Source of the DNA: Listeria monocytogenes
GTDB lineage: Bacteria; Bacillota; Bacilli; Lactobacillales; Listeriaceae
Length of the DNA stretch: 64,000 nucleotides
Reading direction: 5' to 3'
NCBI RefSeq assembly: GCF_041765605.1
Contig: NZ_CP168900.1
Span: 2,310,001-2,374,000 of the forward strand
The translations under genes and the position numbers were made by a program. The notes below the pieces were generated by a model. It was not told the origin of the DNA, did not search any database, and saw only the letters and a list, made by a program, of their open reading frames with translations. Numbering within the stretch: the first letter of the stretch is position 1; the number at the start of each line of letters is the position of its first letter. Below, piece by piece: positions 29,179 to 36,793 of this stretch.

Positions 29179-29216
29179 GTTATACTTATTGTATAACAGT
29201 TATAATATTAATGCAA
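29179..29216 (-). promoter_or_regulatory. Promoter with palindrome, yxlEFG-like operon
   Basis: On the minus strand -35 TTGCAT (plus 29211-29216) and -10 TACAAT (plus 29188-29193) are 17 bp apart. A perfect inverted repeat GTTATAC-TTATT-GTATAAC (29179-29197) covers the -10 and the start point, a position for repression. The regulator is not identified in the window. Confidence 0.75.
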
Positions 29217-29221
29217 TACAA

Positions 29222-29264
29222 AAAAGCACATTTTACTAGAGTTAACATAGTAAAATGTGCTTTC
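29222..29264 (-). terminator. Terminator of the class A PBP gene
   Basis: AAAGCACATTTTACTA / TAGTAAAATGTGCTTT, perfect 16-bp stem with a 9-nt loop and TTTTTT on the minus strand. Confidence 0.93.
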
Positions 29265-29266
29265 TA

Positions 29267-31411
29267 TTAATTACCTATTGAGTCGATTAAGTTTCCAATG
29301 CCATCAGAAACTTTTCCACCGAACTCTTTTACTTTATCGGCACCTTTTTTGATTGATTCTCCAGCTTCATCAGCTTTTTCTTTCACGCCACTCCAAAAGT
29401 CGCTGCCGCTATTCTTCTCTTTTTCTTCCTCTTCTTTCTTCGCTGCGGTTTCTTGTGCAGCGCTCTTCGTACTAAAGTCTGCGGATTTCTGATACTGTAA
29501 ACCGCTATTCATTACGTAGTGGGCAAGACTAGATACACCAGCAGAACTTGTCGTAGTTAGGTAATGTTCTCTGTCTGTTTTATCAAATCCCATCCAAACG
29601 GCCCCAACTAAGTTTGGCGTATAGCCTACAAACCATTGGTCTTTTGTGCCGCTCGTATCATCGAATGGTACTTGTGTTGAACCTGTTTTCCCAGCCATTT
29701 CATGACCAGAAACAGCTGCACTTTGACCTGTCCCTGTATTAATAACATCTAAAAGCATAGAAGTCATTTCATTAGAAACGGTTTCTGAAATAATTTGTTT
29801 TGTTTTAGGAACATTTTCATATACTGTATTGCCTGATGGATCCACTATTTTAGTAATAATATGGGATTCTGGTTTAGCCCCATTATTAGCAAATGTTGCA
29901 TAGGCTGTTGCCATTTCGACTGGTGAAGCACCTTTACTCATACCACCAAGCGCAAGTCCGAGAGTTCTATCTTTTTCGGGAACTGTAATTCCGAATTTCT
30001 CGACAGATTTTACGCCTTTATCGATACCAATTTGATCAAGTAACCAAACAGCCGGAGCATTAATGGAGTTGGCTACAGCTTTATACATTGGAACTTCTCC
30101 GCTATAAACGCCACCGACATTGGTCGGAGTATAATTGCCTTTGTAAGTTGTTTTTTCATCTTTTAGCATGGAGTCTACATCATAACCAGATTGAAGCGCT
30201 GGTGTGTATACCGCAAGTGGCTTCATTGTGGAACCTGGTTGTGCTTTCATCTGAGTCGCTCGGTTGAAACCACGGAAGACATGTTCTCCCCGTCCACCAA
30301 CAAGTGCCCTGATTCCACCAGTAGCTGGATCCATTAGGACAGCTCCTGATTGAACCAATGTGCCATCATTTGCATTGGAAGGGAAAAGCGCATCATTGTT
30401 GTATACTTTTTCTAAAGAAGTTTGATAGTTTTGATCTAATTCTGTGTAGATTTTATATCCTTTTTGCATAATCTCATCTTGCGTGATATCTGCTTCATTT
30501 ACAGCTTCGTTGATAACTGCATCGACATACCACGGATATTTATTCGCAAGCGGATCTTTTGATTGATCATTTAAAACTATTTTTGTCGCTTTATATTTGT
30601 CGCCTTCTGCTTTTGTAATGGTTCCTGTTTCGACCATCGCATTTAATACCATGTTGCGGCGATTCGTTGCTTTGTCAATATGATTGTAAGGATCGTATGC
30701 ACTTGGAGCTTGAAGTAGTCCGGCGATTGTCGCAGCTTCTGGTATGTTTAAGTCTGCTGCTGATTTACCAAAATATTTTAATGAAGCATTTTCGACGCCC
30801 CACTCTCCGTTACCAAAGTAAGAGCGGTTTAAGTACATTTCCAAAATTTCATCTTTTGAGTAGGTTTTTTCAATTTCACGAGCCATAAAAATTTCTTTGG
30901 CTTTTCGTGTAAAGGTTTGTTCTTGTGTCAGTAGCGCGTTTTTGGCAAGTTGCTGCGTAATCGTACTACCACCACCAGAAATCCCTCCGCTAGTGACTAA
31001 ATTAACGCCAGCCCGAGCAATCCCTTTCAAGTCAAAACCTTTATGTTCATAAAATTTTCTATCTTCAATAGAAACTACCGCATTTTGTAAATTCTTAGAG
31101 ATTTTATCAATCGATACAAATGTTGCATCTGTGGAAGAAAGTTCTCCCGCTTTGTCGCCATCTTTATCATAAATAATCGTGGCTGACTCTAAACCTTTTT
31201 TAAGCGCGTCTATGTCGGCAGATTTTGCTACTATAACAAGATAAATGATAAAACTTAATAAAAATACAAGTCCAGCGAGTAGAAAAATCTTTCCGATATG
31301 TTTGTTTTTCCAGAAACGTCTAAATTTCTGCCATCCTTTGCTAATCCATTTTCCTATAAAACCAAAGAATAATTTTAAGTATTTAATAAGTTGCTGTTTG
31401 AATTTGTCCAT
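29267..31411 (-). CDS. Class A penicillin-binding protein (PBP1-type, PBPA2)
   Basis: 714 residues. A basic cytoplasmic tail and one helix (about 40-62) are followed by a GT51 transglycosylase domain (SIEDRKFYEHKGFDLKGIARA, GGSTITQQLAKN, EIFMAREIEKTYSKDEILEMYLN) and a transpeptidase domain with SxxK in PGSTMKPL, SxN in NSINAP and KTG in GKTGST. A low-complexity Lys/Glu-rich tail closes it. It polymerises and crosslinks peptidoglycan outside the membrane. AGGAGAG lies before the ATG. In L. monocytogenes I know this as lmo2229 (PBPA2). Confidence 0.93.
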   Translation of the reverse strand: MDKFKQQLIKYLKLFFGFIGKWISKGWQKFRRFWKNKHIGKIFLLAGLVFLLSFIIYLVIVAKSADIDALKKGLESATIIYDKDGDKAGELSSTDATFVSIDKISKNLQNAVVSIEDRKFYEHKGFDLKGIARAGVNLVTSGGISGGGSTITQQLAKNALLTQEQTFTRKAKEIFMAREIEKTYSKDEILEMYLNRSYFGNGEWGVENASLKYFGKSAADLNIPEAATIAGLLQAPSAYDPYNHIDKATNRRNMVLNAMVETGTITKAEGDKYKATKIVLNDQSKDPLANKYPWYVDAVINEAVNEADITQDEIMQKGYKIYTELDQNYQTSLEKVYNNDALFPSNANDGTLVQSGAVLMDPATGGIRALVGGRGEHVFRGFNRATQMKAQPGSTMKPLAVYTPALQSGYDVDSMLKDEKTTYKGNYTPTNVGGVYSGEVPMYKAVANSINAPAVWLLDQIGIDKGVKSVEKFGITVPEKDRTLGLALGGMSKGASPVEMATAYATFANNGAKPESHIITKIVDPSGNTVYENVPKTKQIISETVSNEMTSMLLDVINTGTGQSAAVSGHEMAGKTGSTQVPFDDTSGTKDQWFVGYTPNLVGAVWMGFDKTDREHYLTTTSSAGVSSLAHYVMNSGLQYQKSADFSTKSAAQETAAKKEEEEKEKNSGSDFWSGVKEKADEAGESIKKGADKVKEFGGKVSDGIGNLIDSIGN

Positions 31412-31589
31412 GTAACTCTCCTATCTTCTACACGGTGTTAAATAAACTATACACACAGTTATACACGTATTTTACGTTAAAAAGCAACTTTGCGCCACCA
31501 ACTTTAGACCGATTTTTGTAATAATTTTGTAATAATCCATATTTCCTACACATTTATTAACCTCTTTTTTACAATTTCTTCATTTTAAT

Positions 31590-31614
31590 GTTTCTAGTAA
31601 TTTAAAAAGGGTAG
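31590..31614 (+). promoter_or_regulatory. SigB-type promoter
   Basis: GTTT (31590-31593), 15 bp, GGGTAG (31609-31614), matching GTTT-N13-15-GGGWAT with one changed base. It predicts a transcript start near 31620 and a leader of about 110 nt. The downstream gene is, to my knowledge, among the strongly SigB-dependent genes of L. monocytogenes. Confidence 0.7.
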
Positions 31615-31641
31615 ATATTACTGTTACCATTACTTGTGTTT

Positions 31642-31656
31642 TGGTAATAATTATCA
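31642..31656. promoter_or_regulatory. Fur/PerR-like 7-1-7 box
   Basis: TGGTAATAATTATCA matches the Fur box TGATAATNATTATCA at 13 of 14 defined positions. It lies between the SigB promoter and the start codon. Binding is unproven, and I do not remember this gene as a listerial Fur target. Confidence 0.4.
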
Positions 31657-31732
31657 ACTATATACTGTGTACAACAAGTAATGGCAGCAAATTTTACATG
31701 GATTCATTAATACGCCGGAAAGGAATTGGAAT

Positions 31733-32158
31733 ATGACGCAAAAGCTGATCTACTTTTTATCACAAACGCATATTCGAAGTGCCATTGCTGAAGCCTGGGC
31801 GAAAAGACTTTCACTTAGCAATGTCAAATTCATTAGCGGTTCTTGGCATAAATCCAAATCAACACCATTTATTGCAGAAGCGTTGAATGAGTTTGCAATT
31901 GAGCCACCTGAAAGCTTGTCTTATTCTCCTAGCTCAGAACTACTGGCAGATGCTGATCTCATTGTAACAATTTATGATTCTGCACATGAAACTGCACCAA
32001 AATTTCCAGCTAACATACAAGAAAAAATTATTTATTGGGACATTGATGATCCAGAACAAGAAATAGCGTTACCAAAAAAATGGGCGAGTTATCAAGAAGT
32101 ATGTGATAACATTGCCTTATCAGTAAAAAATTTAGAGCACGTATTGATAGAGGCTTAG
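31733..32158 (+). CDS. ArsC/low-molecular-weight phosphatase-fold protein lacking the catalytic cysteines
   Basis: 141 residues aligning along their whole length with thioredoxin-coupled arsenate reductases (IYFLSQTHIRSAIAEAW against the family IYFICTGNSCRSQMAEGW). The P-loop CxxxxxR is replaced by SQTHIR: Ser10 stands for the nucleophile and the loop is one residue shorter. The two resolving Cys are also lost (VTIYDSAHETAPKFP). Only one Cys remains, near residue 129. Arsenate reduction is therefore unlikely; a binding or regulatory role is possible. A SigB-type promoter precedes it and a terminator follows. Corresponds to lmo2230. Confidence 0.88.
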   Translation: MTQKLIYFLSQTHIRSAIAEAWAKRLSLSNVKFISGSWHKSKSTPFIAEALNEFAIEPPESLSYSPSSELLADADLIVTIYDSAHETAPKFPANIQEKIIYWDIDDPEQEIALPKKWASYQEVCDNIALSVKNLEHVLIEA

Positions 32159-32166
32159 ATTTCGTT

Positions 32167-32194
32167 GTCCCGCCATTTGTAGGCGGGACTTTTA
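32167..32194 (+). terminator. Terminator of the ArsC-like gene
   Basis: GTCCCGCC / GGCGGGAC perfect 8-bp stem with a 7-nt loop, then TTTTAT. Confidence 0.85.
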
Positions 32195-32222
32195 TGTTAA
32201 AAGAGAAAGGAGTACATACATA

Positions 32223-33092
32223 ATGGATGGATACAACGATTTAAAAAAAGCAGAGAAAGCGGCATTTTTAAGTATTTTTGCTTATTTATTTCTTGCGGTT
32301 TTAAAAATAGTTGCTGGGCAATTAGGAAATTCTGATGCCTTGCTTGCAGATGGTTTGAATAATACGACTGATATCGTTGCCTCTGTTGCACTTTTAATCG
32401 GCCTTAGAATTTCTCGTATTCCACCTGACGCGGATCATTCTTATGGGCACAGGCGGACAGAAACTATCAGCTCCTTAATTGCTTCTATCATTATGTTTCT
32501 AGTTGGTGTACAAGTTATTTGGAGTTCCATCGTTCATATTATTGAAAAAGAATTTGCAACTCCTTCTATGTTAACTGCTGTCGTTGCTCTCTTTTCTGGT
32601 GTTTTTATGTATGCCATTTATTTATATAATCATCGGCTTGCGAAAAAACTTGATAGCCAAGCGGTGCGAGCTGCTGCATATGATAATCGTTCCGACGCCT
32701 TTGTTAGTTTTGGTGCGTTTATCGGGATTATTGGCGTTGTTCTTGGTGTTCCTTGGCTTGATTCCGTGACGGCCTTTTTAGTAGGTATTTTAATTGTTTA
32801 CACTGCGATCAAAATATTCTATGACGCTGCACACACACTGACAGATGGCTTTGATGTTTCAAAACTTGAGACAATTCATGATTTAATTGCTTCCGTACCT
32901 GATGTCAAAAAAGTCATTGATATTAAAGCGCGAATGAACGGCAATCGAATTTGGATTGATGCTACTATCGCCGTAGACCCAGAGCTGAATGTGGTTAAAA
33001 GTCATGAAATCACCGAAATCGTTGAACAAAAAATTCGTAATGAGTACGAGGGTGCTTTCACTTTGGTTCACATTGAACCATTTTTTGAATAA
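32223..33092 (+). CDS. Cation diffusion facilitator (CDF) metal exporter
   Basis: 289 residues with six helices. The metal-site motifs are present: SDALLADGLNNTTDIVAS in helix 2 and YDNRSDAFVSFGAFIG in helix 5, with PDADHSYGHRRTETI between helices 2 and 3, and a C-terminal cytoplasmic ferredoxin-like domain (SVPDVKKVIDIKARMNGN). Asn in place of one helix 2 Asp (the HxxxD-type site reads GLNNTTD) points to Mn or Fe-type rather than Zn-type members, but this is inference. The ATG follows GAAAGGAG. Confidence 0.9.
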   Translation: MDGYNDLKKAEKAAFLSIFAYLFLAVLKIVAGQLGNSDALLADGLNNTTDIVASVALLIGLRISRIPPDADHSYGHRRTETISSLIASIIMFLVGVQVIWSSIVHIIEKEFATPSMLTAVVALFSGVFMYAIYLYNHRLAKKLDSQAVRAAAYDNRSDAFVSFGAFIGIIGVVLGVPWLDSVTAFLVGILIVYTAIKIFYDAAHTLTDGFDVSKLETIHDLIASVPDVKKVIDIKARMNGNRIWIDATIAVDPELNVVKSHEITEIVEQKIRNEYEGAFTLVHIEPFFE

Positions 33093-33098
33093 TATTCG

Positions 33099-33127
33099 TT
33101 GTCAATAATGGTAAAGTCAACTATAAT
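33099..33127 (+). promoter_or_regulatory. Strong SigA promoter of the CorC/HlyC-family gene
   Basis: TTGTCA (33099-33104), 17 bp, TATAAT (33122-33127). The predicted start point near 33134 leaves a leader of about 214 nt before the TTG start codon at 33348. Confidence 0.85.
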
Positions 33128-33133
33128 TTAGAT

Positions 33134-33347
33134 TAAAGTATCATTTGCTGGGAGGGAATATTCGATGGGGCAGAGAAACTAATTCATATAAATTATCTAA
33201 CTAGCATGAAAAATAGGCAGCAACACATTGGAGGATTTCTCTTCCAGGGCGATTTTTCTTCTATATAGATAGTTTTTTCATAAGCTTATTTATATTAAAT
33301 TAGGAGGTGTTTGCCTTAGCAGAAACTATTTCTGTCAAGGCGATTTA
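33134..33347 (+). ncRNA. Long 5' leader of the CorC/HlyC-family gene, candidate cis-regulatory RNA
   Basis: In order: a GGAGG site with a five-codon upstream ORF (33165-33182); a hairpin TGGAGGA-TTTC-TCTTCCA (33229-33246) followed by CAGGGCGATTTTT; a second strong site TAGGAGGTG (33301-33309) with no properly spaced start codon; a small hairpin CAGAAA-CTAT-TTTCTG (33320-33334); and CAAGGCGATTTAT running into the TTG start. I recognise no known riboswitch class. The boundaries are predicted. Confidence 0.5.
33165..33182 (+). CDS. Possible five-codon leader peptide MGQRN
   Basis: ATG at 33165 with GGAGG nine nucleotides upstream, then GGG CAG AGA AAC TAA. It lies early in the leader of the CorC/HlyC-family gene. 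Short upstream ORFs control some magnesium-transport genes in other bacteria; here the role is only a suggestion. Confidence 0.35.
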   Translation: MGQRN

Positions 33348-34652
33348 TTGATATTAACCATTAAATTTTTAATTATAGCTTTACTTATTGCTATATCAGC
33401 GTTTTTCGTGGCAACGGAATTTGCGATTGTTAAAATGCGACCGAGCCGTTTAGACCAATTAATTGCGGAGAAAGATAAACGAGCGGTTCTCGCTAGACAT
33501 ATTTACAACCATTTGAACGCTTACTTATCAGCCTGCCAACTTGGGATAACGATTAGTTCCCTTGGACTTGGTTGGTTGGGGGAATCTACGGTAGAAGCGG
33601 CGTTACATCCGTTATTTAGCTTAATGGAACTTCCGCAATCAGCTATTACGATTCTATCCTTCACGATTGCCTTTCTATTTATCACATTCTTGCACGTAGT
33701 TGTTGGAGAACTTGTACCGAAAACACTGGCGATTGATAAAACAGAAGCAGTTGCACTTGCGGTAGCTCGTCCACTGCATATTTTTTATAAAGTGATGTTC
33801 CCGTTCATTTGGATTTTAAATGGTTCTGCGGTTTTCATCGCGCGCCTTTTTGGTTTAGAACCTGCTTCTGAACATGAAATTGCTCATACCGAAGACGAAT
33901 TAAAAATAATCGTCGGCGAAAGTTATAAGAGTGGTGAAATCAACCAATCAGAATTTCGTTATGTGAATAAGATTTTTGATTTTGATGAACGAATGGCGAA
34001 AGAAGTTATGATTCCGCGAACAGAGATTGTGACTGTTGATACAGGATCTACAATTGGAGAATTATCCGATATTATGCAAAATGAACGCTATACGCGCTAT
34101 CCGGTTATTGATGGCGATAAAGACCACGTTATCGGCGTACTTAATTTAAAAGAAATTTTGTCAGCATATGTTGAGCATGGATCTAATCCAAGTTTTAGCA
34201 TTGACCCTTACGTAAAACCAATTATTCGAGTAATTGAAACAATTCCGATTAAAGAATTACTTTTCCGGATGCAGCGTGAACGTTCCCATATCGCGATTTT
34301 ACTTGACGAATATGGTGGTACTTCTGGACTTGTTACGGTTGAAGATATTGTAGAGGAAATCGTGGGTGATATTCGTGACGAATTTGATGCCGATGAAATT
34401 CCAGAAATTCGCAAAATCAAAGACGGTCACTTTATTGTGGATGCGAAACTTCTTATTGATGAAGTAAATAATATTTTAGGTACTGAAATTGAGGAAGAAG
34501 AAGTCGACACAATTGGCGGCTGGTTCTTAACGCAAAATTATGAAGTAGAAGTTGGGGACGAAATTGATTACGATGGATTCATTTTCCGCGTAAAACAAGG
34601 CGAACCTCATCATATTGAATATATCGAAATCATCAAAAAAACAAATGATTAA
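33348..34652 (+). CDS. CorC/HlyC-family (CNNM-type, UPF0053) membrane transporter with CBS domains
   Basis: 434 residues: an N-terminal DUF21/CNNM membrane domain with four hydrophobic segments (about 1-140), two CBS domains (about 205-335, containing MIPRTEIVTVD and LLDEYGGTSGLVTVEDIVEEIVGDI) and a C-terminal CorC_HlyC domain. Related proteins are implicated in magnesium or cobalt efflux. The TTG start fits the family N-terminus (ILTIKFLIIALLIAISAFFVATEF) and has AAGG seven nucleotides upstream. The unusually weak start, compared with the unused strong site 40 nt earlier, suggests control of translation. Confidence 0.9.
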   Translation: MILTIKFLIIALLIAISAFFVATEFAIVKMRPSRLDQLIAEKDKRAVLARHIYNHLNAYLSACQLGITISSLGLGWLGESTVEAALHPLFSLMELPQSAITILSFTIAFLFITFLHVVVGELVPKTLAIDKTEAVALAVARPLHIFYKVMFPFIWILNGSAVFIARLFGLEPASEHEIAHTEDELKIIVGESYKSGEINQSEFRYVNKIFDFDERMAKEVMIPRTEIVTVDTGSTIGELSDIMQNERYTRYPVIDGDKDHVIGVLNLKEILSAYVEHGSNPSFSIDPYVKPIIRVIETIPIKELLFRMQRERSHIAILLDEYGGTSGLVTVEDIVEEIVGDIRDEFDADEIPEIRKIKDGHFIVDAKLLIDEVNNILGTEIEEEEVDTIGGWFLTQNYEVEVGDEIDYDGFIFRVKQGEPHHIEYIEIIKKTND

Positions 34653-34654
34653 TC

Positions 34655-34693
34655 AAAAAGTAGCTATTCCTTTAATAGGATAGCTACTTTTTT
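34655..34693. terminator. Bidirectional terminator
   Basis: AAAAAGTAGCTATTCCT / AGGATAGCTACTTTTT with T and A tracts on either side, between the convergent CorC/HlyC-family gene and quiR. Confidence 0.92.
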
Positions 34694-35571
34694 TATATAC
34701 GATGCGCTAACATAAATTGTTTGAATTTCTCTGCTGCTGGCGTTAATGTTTGGTTTTTCGCGACTGCGAGATAAAAGAATCGCTCCCAGTTTGGGCTTCT
34801 AATTGGTAAGACTTTGACATCTACATAATTTAAAATCGGCATATTCGGAACTACAGCAATTCCAAAGTTTTGCGCGACCATACCGGCAATGACTTGATCC
34901 ACTTCAATTTCATATGCGATTTGATAATCGGCGCCAATTTTTCTGAATAACTCATCGATAATTGGACGCAAACCACTTTTTTTCGAGAATGCGATATGCG
35001 GATAATCTACCGTTTCGATTAAATCAATCCAGTCTTTCTCAGCAAGCGGATGGCTTTTAGGGACGATGAGCACTAATTCTTGTTTGGCAATTGGTGTAAA
35101 GTGAATATTTCTTTCATTTTCAAGTTTAGAACAAATACCAATATCAAATTTCTTTTCTTTTAGGCCTTGAATGATATCAATCGAAACACCTGTATGGAAA
35201 ATAAAATCGATTTGTTTTTCTGGTTCGGTTTGGAGAAATTCTTGAACAAGCTTTGGTATTAGAGACGTGCCAAGTGTTTGCAAGAACGCCAAGTCAATCT
35301 GCCCTTCCCCATTCGCCGCTTTTTTTGTCGTCGCGACACCCGCATCAATCATATCTAAGGACTCTTCCACATAATCAAGAAATACTTTGCCAGCTTTACT
35401 TAACCCTATATTCCGCCCTTCTTTTTCAAATAAAGGGATACCTAATTCTTGTTCTAATGACGAAATTGCGTGACTTAAACTTGGTTGTGTAATTAGCAAT
35501 TTTTCAGCTGTTTTTGTGTAATGCTCCATGTGCGCCAGTGTGACGAAGTATCGTAAATGGTGTAAATTCAT
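34693..35571 (-). CDS. quiR: LysR-type regulator QuiR
   Basis: 292 residues. The N-terminal winged HTH reads MNLHHLRYFVTLAHMEHYTKTAEKLLITQPSLSHAISSLEQELGIPLFEKEGR; the rest is the periplasmic-binding-like effector domain. It is divergent from the qui catabolic genes, the usual geometry of a LysR activator. In L. monocytogenes the regulator here is known as QuiR, activated by shikimate. I assign it by position and family. AGGAGAG precedes the ATG. Confidence 0.85.
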   Translation of the reverse strand: MNLHHLRYFVTLAHMEHYTKTAEKLLITQPSLSHAISSLEQELGIPLFEKEGRNIGLSKAGKVFLDYVEESLDMIDAGVATTKKAANGEGQIDLAFLQTLGTSLIPKLVQEFLQTEPEKQIDFIFHTGVSIDIIQGLKEKKFDIGICSKLENERNIHFTPIAKQELVLIVPKSHPLAEKDWIDLIETVDYPHIAFSKKSGLRPIIDELFRKIGADYQIAYEIEVDQVIAGMVAQNFGIAVVPNMPILNYVDVKVLPIRSPNWERFFYLAVAKNQTLTPAAEKFKQFMLAHRI

Positions 35572-35645
35572 GCTTCTCTCCTAACTAAAAAGTTATCTAT
35601 GCAATTTATCTATCAATTAATAGAATAATACCAATTTGTTTTTAT

Positions 35646-35699
35646 GGAATAGTCATAATACAATTAAACTGTAGTTACGCCAGTGAAATAAACTATTCC
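35646..35699. promoter_or_regulatory. Widely spaced inverted repeat, candidate QuiR site
   Basis: GGAATAGT (35646-35653) and ACTATTCC (35692-35699) form a perfect 8-bp inverted repeat separated by 38 bp in the quiR/quiC divergent region. A third partial copy GAATAGG lies near 35720. The spacing suits contacts by a LysR tetramer. The assignment is inference. Confidence 0.45.
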
Positions 35700-35754
35700 T
35701 TAAAAACCAATATACGGTAGAATAGGTTAACTGTCCAGTTCCATTTTCAACTAT

Positions 35755-35768
35755 TGAAGGCGTTATCA
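35755..35768. promoter_or_regulatory. cre-like site upstream of the qui operon
   Basis: TGAAGGCGTTATCA matches the CcpA pattern TGWAARCGYTWNCW with one mismatch. It is about 100 bp before the first structural gene, fitting catabolite repression of a carbon-source operon. Confidence 0.5.
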
Positions 35769-35783
35769 CATCAGAGATTTTAA

Positions 35784-36725
<942 letters not shown>

Positions 36726-36793
36726 ACCACTACTCAATTATGTGAAATTGATAACGTAATAGAAATACTCCCTTTGAAAGGAAAGTGTTATTT

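Larger units (their letters stand above)
31412..31732. other. Divergent regulatory region, PBP to ArsC-like gene
   Basis: About 320 bp without a gene. It contains a SigB-type promoter (31590-31614) and a Fur-type 15-mer (31642-31656) reading toward the ArsC-like gene, and AT-rich sequence next to the PBP gene in which I see no confident promoter. Confidence 0.6.

Noticed and set aside
33134-33347. M-box magnesium or yybP-ykoY manganese riboswitch in the CorC/HlyC leader
   Set aside because: I could not find the conserved core sequences of either class, so I describe the leader without a class name.
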